Shown piece by piece: positions 45,789 through 53,838 of a stretch of DNA of 64,000 nt (positions are counted from its first letter, which is position 1; every line of letters starts with the position of its first letter). This DNA is from Clostridium paridis. Its GTDB lineage: Bacteria; Bacillota; Clostridia; Clostridiales; Clostridiaceae. The position numbers and the translations under genes are program-made. The DNA is taken from the NCBI RefSeq assembly GCF_016765615.1, contig NZ_JAESWA010000024.1, forward strand, positions 62,001 to 126,000, given 5' to 3'. Below the pieces are notes generated by a model. That model did no database searches. It was not told where the DNA came from and saw nothing but the letters and a program-made list of their open reading frames with translations.

Positions 45789-46526
45789 CTATTTCTTCTC
45801 ATTTTGAGCTAAGTTAAATACTCGCTTTGCCAAGGTTTCAATAATATACATTACTGGCAATTGTGTAGTTATATCATAATATTTATAAGTTTGATATTGT
45901 GCATAATAAGTTATTGTTACATCAGACATTTGAGCTAGGGTTGAGTTCTTACTATTTGTAATACTTATAATCTTCCAATTGTTGCTTTTTAGCCTTGACG
46001 CATGACTAATTATAGTTGGAGTTTCTCCTGAAACTGATAATACTATAGCCAAGCTTTTCTCCTTTACTTCTCCTGTTACAGGATAAAATGGATCTGATAT
46101 AGAAGATGATAATTTATTTAATGAGGAAAAGTAATGAGCTCCATAAGCTGCTATACCACCTGAATTTCCTATGCCAATAAATAGCACTTCTGCCGAATCA
46201 TGTATTATGCTACACGCTTTATTCATAAGTTCATCAAAGTCCTTTGATGATGCTCTATTTAAAAATTCCAAAAAAACGGTTTTATCGTCGTTTAAGATTT
46301 GTTTTTCTTGTTCTTCTAAAAACATTTTTAATTTAACTTTAAATTCAGAAAATCCATTACAATCCATTTTTTTGCAAAATCTTAATATTGTAGTGGTGGA
46401 TACATGTACCTCCTTTGCTAAATCCCTTATTCTCATATATATTACTTTTTCAGAATTTTTAACTACATAATTATATAGCAAAAACTCTAATTCATTTAAA
46501 CTTTGTATTTCTTCTGGACTAAACAT
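45789..46526 (-). CDS. RpiR/MurR-family regulator (HTH + SIS)
   Basis: A 245-residue regulator. The N-terminal HTH_6 domain (about 1-75) has IRDLAKEVHVSTTTILRFCKKM; the C-terminal SIS sugar-phosphate-binding domain includes FIGIGNSGGIAAYG and VSGETPT. It is upstream of and codirectional with the beta-glucoside operon, and probably senses a phosphorylated beta-glucoside. Activator or repressor cannot be told. A weak hairpin (45743-45768) separates it from the operon promoter. Confidence 0.92.
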   Translation of the reverse strand: MFSPEEIQSLNELEFLLYNYVVKNSEKVIYMRIRDLAKEVHVSTTTILRFCKKMDCNGFSEFKVKLKMFLEEQEKQILNDDKTVFLEFLNRASSKDFDELMNKACSIIHDSAEVLFIGIGNSGGIAAYGAHYFSSLNKLSSSISDPFYPVTGEVKEKSLAIVLSVSGETPTIISHASRLKSNNWKIISITNSKNSTLAQMSDVTITYYAQYQTYKYYDITTQLPVMYIIETLAKRVFNLAQNEKK

Positions 46527-46634
46527 ATCGTTTCACTCTCCACTTCTACTTAGAAAAATGTCTTCATATATCAATTTTAACATATATTATATTTAATCCA
46601 CAAATATTTGTTTTTTTTGTTTTTTTATATAACA

Positions 46635-46669
46635 AAAAAAAGACCTCGAATTTAATTTCGAGATCTTTT
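46635..46669 (-). terminator. Terminator of the first tRNA cluster
   Basis: AGACCTCGAA (46641-46650) pairs with TTCGAGATCT (46657-46666), flanked by A and T runs. Confidence 0.85.
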
Positions 46670-46745
46670 TGGTGCACCATCACGGGTTCGAACCGGGGAC
46701 ACCCTGATTAAGAGTCAGGTGCTCTACCAACTGAGCTAATGGTGC
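46670..46745 (-). tRNA. tRNA-Lys (CTT)
   Basis: 76 bases including encoded CCA. Acceptor stem GCACCAT/ATGGTGC; the anticodon loop CTCTTAA gives CTT; T-loop GGTTCGAAC. Last gene of the cluster Gln-Gly-Lys on the minus strand. Confidence 0.95.
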
Positions 46746-46751
46746 ATATTA

Positions 46752-46825
46752 TGGAGCGGGTGATGAGAATCGAACTCACGTAACTAGCTTGGAAGGCTAG
46801 GGCTCTACCATTGAGCTACACCCGC
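46752..46825 (-). tRNA. tRNA-Gly (TCC)
   Basis: 74 bases with encoded CCA. Acceptor stem GCGGGTG/CACCCGC; the anticodon loop CTTCCAA gives TCC. Confidence 0.95.
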
Positions 46826-46913
46826 ATTTTGAACACAAGAATCATTATATAATATACATTATGACTTGTCAACATCTATACAAAATTAATATGTAGATTA
46901 AATAAAAGTTACT

Positions 46914-46988
46914 TGGCTGGGGTAGTAGGATTCGAACCTACGAATAACGGAGTCAGAGTCCGTTGCCTTACCGCTTGGCGATACCCCA
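46914..46988 (-). tRNA. tRNA-Gln (CTG)
   Basis: 75 bases with encoded CCA. Acceptor stem TGGGGTA/TACCCCA; the anticodon loop CTCTGAC gives CTG. A start at U1 is usual for tRNA-Gln. Confidence 0.93.
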
Positions 46989-46989
46989 A

Positions 46990-47033
46990 AAATCAGTGCG
47001 TCTCTTACTTATTAAAGAAGTATTAGACGCACT
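46990..47033 (-). terminator. Terminator of the 47091 gene
   Basis: AGTGCGTCT (46995-47003) pairs with AGACGCACT (47025-47033), followed on the minus strand by GATTTTT. Confidence 0.7.
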
Positions 47034-47090
47034 TACAAATCTCATTATATTAATTGTGGTTTATATTGTCAATACTATTGGCTATTGCTA

Positions 47091-47774
47091 TTATAAAATT
47101 TCTGTAAGCTTTCTTGAAAGTATATTTTTCAATTTCTTTTCACATTCTGAGTCTTTTGAAGCCATTAAGCATATCTTCCTAAACCCTTCTTGATCTACAC
47201 CTAACTCCTTCTCAAACTTTTCCCCTATGCTTGTCATATTTGTGGTATCGATTACAAAATCGGCCAACTCTTTAGGATTCGAGAAAATTTTCAAGTACAA
47301 AAACTCTGTATTATCTCCTAACCAGGTCTTATTAAAATCTCTAGTAAATTTCTTTAACTCTGTAAGAATTTCTTCATTGGAAAGGTCCCAGCACTTTTTC
47401 ACCATGGACAAATGTCTTTTCATATTGCTCGCTTCTGTTTTTGATATTTTGTTATTTTTAATAGCTAGCGTTATTATCTCCTCAGTGTACCTATTAGATA
47501 TATCTATTGAAGGCTTATCATTTCCTTTTCCACAAAATGCCCATTTATAAAAAGCCTCTTGTAAAAAGGAATATTCAATATAACCTACCAAAAACTTAAT
47601 TGAAGGTATTGGCATCCATAGATTTTCTATACCAGTGTTTTTGCAAAATATCAAACTATGAAGATATACTGTCTTATTTGTGATTGGCTCTTCTAAGAAC
47701 ATGCGCCCCCTAAGTGTTTTACTTCGTGTTATTTGTTCTTTCCAGTAATCACTTGAATTGTAAGCTTGCCTCAT
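47091..47774 (-). CDS. Uncharacterised protein, 227 residues
   Basis: A soluble protein without a signal peptide or membrane helix. It is helical and rich in charged residues, with a Trp-rich central part (ENLWMPIPSIKFLVGYIEYSF, YKWAFCGKG). I do not recognise the family. Two adjacent ATG codons are available (47777, 47774); the second has the better distance from GAGGGTGG. It has a near-consensus promoter at 47810-47838 and its own terminator, so it is a genuine single-gene unit inserted between two tRNA clusters. A product acting on RNA or a phage-derived protein are both possible; neither is supported. Confidence 0.75.
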   Translation of the reverse strand: MRQAYNSSDYWKEQITRSKTLRGRMFLEEPITNKTVYLHSLIFCKNTGIENLWMPIPSIKFLVGYIEYSFLQEAFYKWAFCGKGNDKPSIDISNRYTEEIITLAIKNNKISKTEASNMKRHLSMVKKCWDLSNEEILTELKKFTRDFNKTWLGDNTEFLYLKIFSNPKELADFVIDTTNMTSIGEKFEKELGVDQEGFRKICLMASKDSECEKKLKNILSRKLTEIL

Positions 47775-47809
47775 CATACCACCCTCTTCTTACATTTATT
47801 TACATCTTA

Positions 47810-47838
47810 ATTATACAGTATTTTTTACCTTATATCAA
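47810..47838 (-). promoter_or_regulatory. SigA promoter of the 47091 gene
   Basis: On the minus strand TTGATA (47838-47833), 17 bases and TATAAT (47815-47810). Confidence 0.7.
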
Positions 47839-47951
47839 GTTAATCTTAAATTTTCCTTCAATAAATTGGATTCCTCATATAATTGAACTTTTATAATTAT
47901 TATCATATAATAATATTATAAAATACATTATTTTAAGGAGGAATAACATTA

Positions 47952-48359
47952 TTGTATTATTGTGAGATTTGTGGTAAAAAAGCTGATATTCATCACATTA
48001 TTCACAGAAGTCAAGGCGGACTAGATTTCCCGCTAAATTATAAATATCTATGTCAAGAACATCATCGCGGCAAGAATGGACCTCATAAATGTCCCGAAAT
48101 AGATTTAAAATATAAGTTAGAACTCCAAAGTAAATTATTAACTTTACTTCATAAAAGATATTATACTACTCAGGAGCTTTACTCTATATTAAATATAACT
48201 AATAACTCACTTAAAAGATTAACTAAAAAAATGAAACTCTATAAAGAAGGTTATCAAAAAGATGATATAATTTTTTGTTTAATGGGTGATTACTTTTACA
48301 CTTATGAGATGTTAGAAGATTTAAAATTAGAACATTTAGTATTAAAACTATCATGGTAA
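47952..48359 (+). CDS. HNH-nuclease-like protein with C-terminal helix-turn-helix
   Basis: A 135-residue protein. The first 50 residues form a compact HNH unit: Cys4-x2-Cys7, ADIHHIIHRSQGG, an Asn in PLNYKYLCQEHH and further Cys/His that can bind zinc. The remaining part (about 55-135) looks like an HTH or MerR-like region (YYTTQELYSILNITNNSLKRLTKKMKLY). It starts with TTG, 10 bases after AAGGAGG. It is the only plus-strand gene among tRNA genes, and may be a domesticated homing-type or phage nuclease, or a DNA-binding regulator. Confidence 0.78.
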   Translation: MYYCEICGKKADIHHIIHRSQGGLDFPLNYKYLCQEHHRGKNGPHKCPEIDLKYKLELQSKLLTLLHKRYYTTQELYSILNITNNSLKRLTKKMKLYKEGYQKDDIIFCLMGDYFYTYEMLEDLKLEHLVLKLSW

Positions 48360-48400
48360 TTATAATAGTAATTAATCTGTAAATATAATTTAAATATAAA

Positions 48401-48432
48401 AAAAAGAACAGCTTAAATGCTGTTCTTTTTTT
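48401..48432. terminator. Bidirectional terminator
   Basis: AAAAAGAACAGC (48401-48412) pairs with GCTGTTCTTTTT (48419-48430), between the HNH gene and the second tRNA cluster. Confidence 0.85.
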
Positions 48433-48506
48433 GGAGCGGAAGACGGGATTCGAACCCGCAACTTTCACCTTGGCAAGGTGACACTCTACCATTGAGTCAC
48501 TTCCGC
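48432..48506 (-). tRNA. tRNA-Gly (GCC)
   Basis: 75 bases with encoded CCA. Acceptor stem GCGGAAG/CTTCCGC; the anticodon loop TTGCCAA gives GCC. Confidence 0.95.
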
Positions 48507-48513
48507 ATATATT

Positions 48514-48597
48514 TGGTGCAGGTGAAGGGAGTCGAACCCCCACGCCGTAGGCGCTAGATCCTAAGTCTAGTGCGTCTGCCAATTCCGCCACACCTGC
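48514..48597 (-). tRNA. tRNA-Leu (TAG)
   Basis: 84 bases, class II with a long variable arm, encoded CCA. Acceptor stem GCAGGTG/CACCTGC; the anticodon loop CTTAGGA gives TAG. Confidence 0.95.
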
Positions 48598-48609
48598 ATC
48601 ACATATAAT

Positions 48610-48637
48610 ATTATACAACTATTTTATATAAAATCAA
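48610..48637 (-). promoter_or_regulatory. Promoter of the Leu-Gly tRNA cluster
   Basis: On the minus strand TTGATT (48637-48632), 16 bases and TATAAT (48615-48610), 13 bases before the tRNA-Leu 5' end. Confidence 0.65.
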
Positions 48638-48679
48638 TATATTTTTCACTTTATAGCAACATTAATAATATTTTACATC

Positions 48680-48871
48680 AAAATAAAAGAGGGGCACGTA
48701 CGCCCCTCTTCTATTCAACTAAAATAAAGTTATCTTAACTCTATTATTCAATACTTTTCTTTTGTATCTCTAAAACTTTATATGCAAATACATATATTTT
48801 TCATTTGTTTATTATTTTATAATCTTTAGTTTGCTTTTACTTTTGTATTTCATTTTATTTATCTTTCGCCT
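48680..48871 (-). ncRNA. Candidate non-coding RNA, about 190 nt
   Basis: The 491-base gap between tRNA-Leu and the gene at 49089 contains a minus-strand promoter (48878-48906) and, 190 bases on, a GC-rich terminator AAGAGGGGC (48687-48695) with GCCCCTCTT (48702-48710). The span between has no ORF with a ribosome binding site. It is A-rich, with small hairpins (TATATG/CATATA; AGTTA/TAACT). The terminator shields the tRNA genes downstream, which have their own promoter. The family is unknown; the ends do not pair as in 6S RNA. Confidence 0.5.
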
Positions 48872-48877
48872 ATTATT

Positions 48878-48906
48878 ATTTTACATTTTTCTCTTTAAAT
48901 CGTCAA
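48878..48906 (-). promoter_or_regulatory. Promoter of the 48680-48871 RNA
   Basis: On the minus strand TTGACG (48906-48901), 17 bases and TAAAAT (48883-48878). Confidence 0.6.
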
Positions 48907-49088
48907 TTATTATTGTGTTTTTTATGTGATTTTTATTCTTTTTTTATGTTTTGATATATTTACTTAATATTTCGCCAAAAATCTTTTCTTTTTATTGCTA
49001 ATTTTTTTCTAAAAAAATTAATTTTTGTTCATCAATTTAGGTATTAAATAATATATTATATATGGTAAAAATTTAACAGGAGGTAAAA

Positions 49089-49352
49089 ATGAATTTAGAC
49101 GAACTATTATTAGCTGAAGCAAAACTAGCATTAAAGGAAGTAAAGAAAAATTATACATTTTTCTCAACAATAAATTTACTTGAACAAATTACCGGTACAC
49201 CTTTTTCTCCTACTTCCTCAGCTAGCAATGTAGGTTTTTCTGGTTTTTTAAGCATTTATCAAAAAGAACTTGGAATTAAGTATTGGGATACTCAGTTATC
49301 TGTTATCGATGAAAAAGATATCTATAATCCTATTTGGACCATAGATAATTAA
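49089..49352 (+). CDS. Small uncharacterised protein, 87 residues
   Basis: A soluble acidic protein starting MNLDELLLAEAKLALKEV, with a helical N-terminus and a Ser/Thr/Gly-rich middle (FSPTSSASNVGFSGF). It has an AGGAGG ribosome binding site 6 bases before the ATG and is followed by a long terminator stem, so it is very probably expressed. No family recognised; the adjacent membrane protein is convergent. Confidence 0.72.
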   Translation: MNLDELLLAEAKLALKEVKKNYTFFSTINLLEQITGTPFSPTSSASNVGFSGFLSIYQKELGIKYWDTQLSVIDEKDIYNPIWTIDN

Positions 49353-49367
49353 GATTTCAACATGTAT

Positions 49368-49418
49368 AATTAAAATAACTAGTAATTTACAAGCTTTATA
49401 TTACTAGTTATTTTAATT
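49368..49418. terminator. Bidirectional terminator
   Basis: AATTAAAATAACTAGTAA (49368-49385) pairs perfectly with 49401-49418. It overlaps the end of the convergent membrane-protein gene. Confidence 0.75.
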
Positions 49419-50184
49419 CAATTGATTTAACTCCACTTCTCTCCTCTATCTTTTTCATGTATCTATAATCATCTTGAGATGTTATGTTATAAAGAATATT
49501 CTTACTACTCCATTTCTCACCATCTTTAAACACAATTACAAACCTGTGACCATCCCAAGCGAATTTTTCAATTATATATGCTATATCATCATACTCATAA
49601 TTCTTCTGTATTAATGTATTGTATTCATTTAACTGTATTCTATCACTTCCAAATTCCGAAAAATAAGAAAATCCAAATAGAACGTATATGAAAAATATGC
49701 AAATTAAAAATCTACATACTATTTTATATACAACATTTTTATATATGTTTTTCAAAATCATACTCTTTATGGATAGACAGCCTTTACGAGCAAAAATATA
49801 AATTACCAACTCTTCATAATCTTCTAATAAAATAGCTTTAAAGATTTTTTTAGCTAAAATAACAGACAAAGGTACAGAAACTACAATAGCTGGCAAAATC
49901 CAATATTCTATCCTTATACTATAAATAATATCCGCTGATGAAAATAACTTACTGCTAACCATTTTAAAACTGATAAATACTATAAAGCTATTTATTACTA
50001 TTAACACTATCATAAGAATTTTAAATATAAGATACCCATTCTTATACTTTTCCTCTAATTCTTCATAACTATAGTTTTTTTTAAACTCTGGCAATTCTAA
50101 TAAAACTGTACGCCTATAATACACAAGAAGAGCAAAGAATAATGCTGATATCGTTATCGCCATTAACCATCTTAAAAAGAGCAT
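49408..50184 (-). CDS. Uncharacterised membrane protein, 258 residues
   Basis: Four hydrophobic segments (about 5-22, 52-72, 95-115, 158-178) precede a soluble C-terminal domain (about 180-258) with WDGHRFVIVFKDGEKWSS, suggestive of a small beta domain. The central loop has IYIFARKGCLSIKSMI. ATG follows TTGGAGGATACTAA. No family is recognised. It is a single gene, divergent from the T-box/thrS unit. Confidence 0.72.
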   Translation of the reverse strand: MLFLRWLMAITISALFFALLVYYRRTVLLELPEFKKNYSYEELEEKYKNGYLIFKILMIVLIVINSFIVFISFKMVSSKLFSSADIIYSIRIEYWILPAIVVSVPLSVILAKKIFKAILLEDYEELVIYIFARKGCLSIKSMILKNIYKNVVYKIVCRFLICIFFIYVLFGFSYFSEFGSDRIQLNEYNTLIQKNYEYDDIAYIIEKFAWDGHRFVIVFKDGEKWSSKNILYNITSQDDYRYMKKIEERSGVKSIELK

Positions 50185-50281
50185 TTAGTATCCTCCAAGC
50201 ATTCTATGTTCTATTATATGAGTACTTAGACAAAAGAGTACATTTTTATAATTTCTAAAATTGTTTTACGTCTCCCTTCTA

Positions 50282-50310
50282 TTGACATATATAATTTTTA
50301 TAATTATAAT
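50282..50310 (+). promoter_or_regulatory. Consensus SigA promoter of thrS
   Basis: TTGACA (50282-50287), 17 bases and TATAAT (50305-50310): a perfect promoter before the T-box leader. Confidence 0.85.
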
Positions 50311-50329
50311 GATAAAAAACAATTAATTA

Positions 50330-50557
50330 ACACGTTGAAGAGAAGAGTAAGCTTTATAATATTTTCAGAGAGAAAATACAATTGGTGTGAGTATTTTTAA
50401 ATTGACTTTAGCTGAAGACCACCTCTGAGTGACTCTAATAAAGTCCGTAAGATCACGTTACGATTATTCTAAAGTGGCTATTTTTTTAGCAATTTGGGTG
50501 GAACCACGGGAATTATACTCTCGTCCCTTTTATTTATTTAGGGATGGGAGTTTTTTT
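50330..50557 (+). promoter_or_regulatory. T-box riboswitch (tRNA-Thr) of thrS
   Basis: The conserved T-box core TGGGTGGAACCACGG lies at 50495-50509. A stem I region (about 50335-50440) contains the AGAGAGAA and GGTGTGAG elements and an ACC triplet at 50418-50420 (or 50421-50423), fitting a threonine specifier. The terminator ACTCTCGTCCCT (50517-50528) pairs with AGGGATGGGAGT (50540-50551), followed by seven T. Uncharged tRNA-Thr would stabilise the antiterminator and allow thrS expression. Confidence 0.9.
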
Positions 50558-50590
50558 ATTTTTATACAAATTTTGAAAGGAGATCTTATT

Positions 50591-52528
50591 ATGGTTAAGA
50601 TTACACTAAAAGATGGATCCTTAAAAGAATTTCAAGAGGGTCTTTCAGTTTACGAAATTGCAAAATCTATCAGTGAAGGTTTAGCAAGAGTTGCATGTTG
50701 TGGAATCGTCAATGGAAATGTTGTTGACCTACGTCATGAAATTAATTCAGATTGCGAGCTTTCTATTTGCACATTTGATTCTCAAGAAGGAAAGGCTGCT
50801 TTCAGACACACAACATCACATATATTAGCACAAGCAGTTAAAAGATTATATCCTAATGTTAAACTTGCTATTGGTCCTTCAATTGAAAATGGATTCTATT
50901 ATGATTTTGATAAAGAAAATAATTTTTCTCAAGATGATTTAGATAAAATTGAAAAAGAAATGAGCAAAATAGCAAAAGAAGATTTGCAAATAGAGAGATT
51001 CGAACTTCCTAGAGCAGAAGCTTTAAAATTAATGGAAGAGAAAAATGAACCATATAAGGTAGAATTAATAAATGATCTACCAGAAGATTCTATAATTTCT
51101 TTCTATAAGCAAGGTGAATTTATAGATTTATGTGCAGGTCCTCATTTAATGTCTACTAAGACAATAAAGGCAATAAAAATCCTTAGATCTGCTGGCGCTT
51201 ACTGGAGAGGTGATGAAAAAAATAAGATGCTTTCTAGAGTATATGGAACATCTTTCACTAAAAAGTCTGATTTAGATGCTCACCTTGAAGCACTTGAAGA
51301 AGCTAAGAGAAGGGACCATAATAAACTCGGCAGAGAACTTGGATTATTCACTACTAATGAGAGAGTTGGTCAAGGACTTCCACTATTAATGCCTAAAGGA
51401 GCTAAAATTGTTCAAATTCTTCAAAGATGGATTGAAGATGAAGAAGAAAAAAGAGGTTATGTATTAACAAAAACTCCACTTATGGCTAAAAGCGACCTTT
51501 ATAGAGTTTCAGGACACTGGGATCATTATAAAGATGGTATGTTTGTTCTTGGAGATGAAGAAAAGGATGATGAAGTCTTCGCTTTAAGACCAATGACTTG
51601 TCCTTTCCAATATACTATCTATAATGCTGAACAGCATAGCTATAGAGATCTTCCTATTAGATATGCCGAAACTTCTACTCTATTTAGAAATGAAGCTTCT
51701 GGTGAAATGCACGGTTTAATAAGAGTAAGACAATTCACTTTAGCTGATGGTCACTTAGTAGTTAGACCTGATCAATTAGAAGAAGAATTTAAAGGTGTTG
51801 TAGATTTAATAAAATATGTTATGACTACTTTAGGTATCCAAGATGATATCACTTATAGATTTTCTAAGTGGGATCCAAACAACAAAGAAAAATATATTGA
51901 TAATCCAACTGCCTGGGAAGAAACTCAAAATATAATGAGAGAGATTCTTAATCATCTTCAAATAGACTACACTGAGGCTGATGATGAAGCTGCTTTCTAT
52001 GGACCAAAGCTTGATATTCAATTCAAAAACGTTCATGGTAAAGAAGACACTATCATAACTGTTCAAATTGATTTTGCTCTTGCAGAAAGATTTGGAATGA
52101 CTTATGTAGATAAAGATGGTAACAAAAAACTTCCATTTATAATTCACAGAAGTTCAATAGGTTGTTATGAAAGAACTTTAGCTATGTTAATAGAAAAATA
52201 TGCTGGCGCTCTACCAACTTGGTTATCTCCAGTTCAAGCTAAGATACTTCCTATTTCTGATAAATATAACGATTATGCTGATGAAGTTGCTAAAAACTTA
52301 AGAGATAAAGGTATAAGAGTTGAGGCTGATTATAGAGCTGAAAAAATAGGTTATAAAATAAGAGAAGCTAGACTTGAAAGAGTTCCATATATCCTAATCG
52401 TTGGAGAAAAAGAAGAAGCTAATAAAGAAGTTTCTGTTAGAAGTAGAAAAAATGGAGAAGAGGGAGCTATTTCTTTAGAAGAATTCAAGGCTAGAATAAT
52501 TAAAGAAGTAGATGAAAAGAGTATTTAA
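50591..52528 (+). CDS. thrS: Threonyl-tRNA synthetase
   Basis: A 645-residue class II synthetase. The TGS domain (1-61) starts MVKITLKDG; the editing domain follows (HTTSHILAQAVKRLYP, AIGPSIENGFYYDF, CAGPHL). The catalytic core has the zinc ligands Cys in MTCPFQ and His in SGHWDHYKDG, and motif 3 near IHRSSIGCYERTL; the anticodon-binding domain is at the C-terminus. The open frame begins at 50429 inside the T-box leader and is not translated there; ATG 50591 has an AAAGGAGAT site. Regulated by the T-box at 50330-50557. Confidence 0.98.
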   Translation: MVKITLKDGSLKEFQEGLSVYEIAKSISEGLARVACCGIVNGNVVDLRHEINSDCELSICTFDSQEGKAAFRHTTSHILAQAVKRLYPNVKLAIGPSIENGFYYDFDKENNFSQDDLDKIEKEMSKIAKEDLQIERFELPRAEALKLMEEKNEPYKVELINDLPEDSIISFYKQGEFIDLCAGPHLMSTKTIKAIKILRSAGAYWRGDEKNKMLSRVYGTSFTKKSDLDAHLEALEEAKRRDHNKLGRELGLFTTNERVGQGLPLLMPKGAKIVQILQRWIEDEEEKRGYVLTKTPLMAKSDLYRVSGHWDHYKDGMFVLGDEEKDDEVFALRPMTCPFQYTIYNAEQHSYRDLPIRYAETSTLFRNEASGEMHGLIRVRQFTLADGHLVVRPDQLEEEFKGVVDLIKYVMTTLGIQDDITYRFSKWDPNNKEKYIDNPTAWEETQNIMREILNHLQIDYTEADDEAAFYGPKLDIQFKNVHGKEDTIITVQIDFALAERFGMTYVDKDGNKKLPFIIHRSSIGCYERTLAMLIEKYAGALPTWLSPVQAKILPISDKYNDYADEVAKNLRDKGIRVEADYRAEKIGYKIREARLERVPYILIVGEKEEANKEVSVRSRKNGEEGAISLEEFKARIIKEVDEKSI

Positions 52529-52540
52529 TTCAATTATAAG

Positions 52541-52570
52541 AAAAGAAGAGACATGTGTCTCTTCTTTTTT
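52541..52570. terminator. Bidirectional terminator
   Basis: AAAAGAAGAGACA (52541-52553) pairs with TGTCTCTTCTTTT (52556-52568), between thrS and hom. Confidence 0.85.
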
Positions 52571-52571
52571 T

Positions 52572-53783
52572 CTATGATACTTTGGGAAGTCTAGTATATG
52601 AATTTATTTTTCCTTCTTTAATTAATGTATTTAATAGCTTAATAATTTCTACTTCACTTTCTATTTCTAAGTAAAATGCGATTTCATCTTTTCTTTCACC
52701 AACTAATTGAGCTTTATTAAACTTCTCCCTAACAGCCTTTATGGCACTTCTCTTATCATTAGTTTTCATTCTTATAAGTAGTGAAGATTTGTCATAAGTC
52801 GTTTCCTTTATAATCACTTCTTCCTCATATTTAGTAGGGAGTTCCCCTCTTCCCTTTATTATATCTAAAATATCACTATATACAGCTGACGCAGTAGGTA
52901 ACATTCCTGCACCTTTTCCAGTAAAGCTTACATCCCCAACTGCATCACCATGAAAAATAACTCCATTTACTTCATCATTTATTTGTGAGAATAAACTATC
53001 ACCATCAATTAGTGCAGGTTCTACTGATGCGTATACTTCATTTCTAACTTTTTTACTTACTGCAATTAACTTTATCTGATATCCAAGTTCCTTAGCATAT
53101 ATAAAGTCCTGTCTTTCTAATTCAGTTATACCTTTGGTATTTATATCTTTCCAAGATATCTTTTTCTTGTAGGCTAAGGTTGATAATATTGCTAATTTTC
53201 TAGCTGCATCATATCCCATAACATCTGACTCTGGATTAGCTTCTGCAAATCCTTGTTTTTGAGCCTCTCTTAATGCTTTACTATAGCATAGATTTTCTCT
53301 GCTCATTTTAGTTAATATAAAATTTGTAGTTCCATTTAATATACCTGTTATGCTTTTTATTTCATTTCCTTCCAAAGATTCAAGCAAAGGCTTAAGTAAT
53401 GGGATACCTCCGCCTACTGAAGCTTCGAATTTTAGATTTACATCTTTTCTTCTTGCAATGTCAATTAGCTTTCCCCCATACTCAGCTATTAAATCCTTAT
53501 TTGCAGTTACAACATTTCGCCCTAAGCTTAAAGCTCTTTTTACAAATTCATATGCTGGATTTATTCCACCCATCACCTCAACAACTATATCAGTTTCTTT
53601 GCTAAAAAATTCTTCTGTATCTGTTGTTAGAATCTCACTAAATTTTTTATTTTCATGCTTCTCAAGGTTTCTTACCAAAATAGATACTACTTCTATATTC
53701 TCTAATTTATCTTTATTCTTTTCTAATAATTCAATTAATCCTGTTCCTACCACTCCATATCCTAATAAAGATATCCTAACCAT
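52572..53783 (-). CDS. hom: Homoserine dehydrogenase
   Basis: A 403-residue NAD(P)-dependent enzyme reducing aspartate semialdehyde to homoserine. The dinucleotide-binding LLGYGVVGTG starts at residue 6; TANKDLIAEYG, SVGGGIPLL, NGTTNFILTKM and the catalytic region AEANPESDVMGYDAARKLAIL follow. The last 80 residues form an ACT-like regulatory domain (DKSSLLIRMKTNDKRSA), so feedback by threonine is plausible. It lies 55 bases after metY and is codirectional; the two probably form a methionine operon under the SAM riboswitch. Confidence 0.96.
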   Translation of the reverse strand: MVRISLLGYGVVGTGLIELLEKNKDKLENIEVVSILVRNLEKHENKKFSEILTTDTEEFFSKETDIVVEVMGGINPAYEFVKRALSLGRNVVTANKDLIAEYGGKLIDIARRKDVNLKFEASVGGGIPLLKPLLESLEGNEIKSITGILNGTTNFILTKMSRENLCYSKALREAQKQGFAEANPESDVMGYDAARKLAILSTLAYKKKISWKDINTKGITELERQDFIYAKELGYQIKLIAVSKKVRNEVYASVEPALIDGDSLFSQINDEVNGVIFHGDAVGDVSFTGKGAGMLPTASAVYSDILDIIKGRGELPTKYEEEVIIKETTYDKSSLLIRMKTNDKRSAIKAVREKFNKAQLVGERKDEIAFYLEIESEVEIIKLLNTLIKEGKINSYTRLPKVS

Positions 53784-53838
53784 TATAATATAGCCCCTCC
53801 GTACAATTACTTATATAAAATGTTCATTTTTATAGAAA

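Noticed and set aside
46670-48597. Integrated element bounded by tRNA attachment sites
   Set aside because: No integrase and no duplicated tRNA 3' end was found; all five tRNA genes look complete and ordinary.
48223-48618. Protein of 131 residues on the minus strand
   Set aside because: It reads across two tRNA genes and the end of the HNH gene; its apparent sequence is tRNA translated in frame.
50429-50590. N-terminal extension of ThrS
   Set aside because: The open frame runs through the T-box core and its terminator. The true start is the ATG at 50591 behind a good ribosome binding site.
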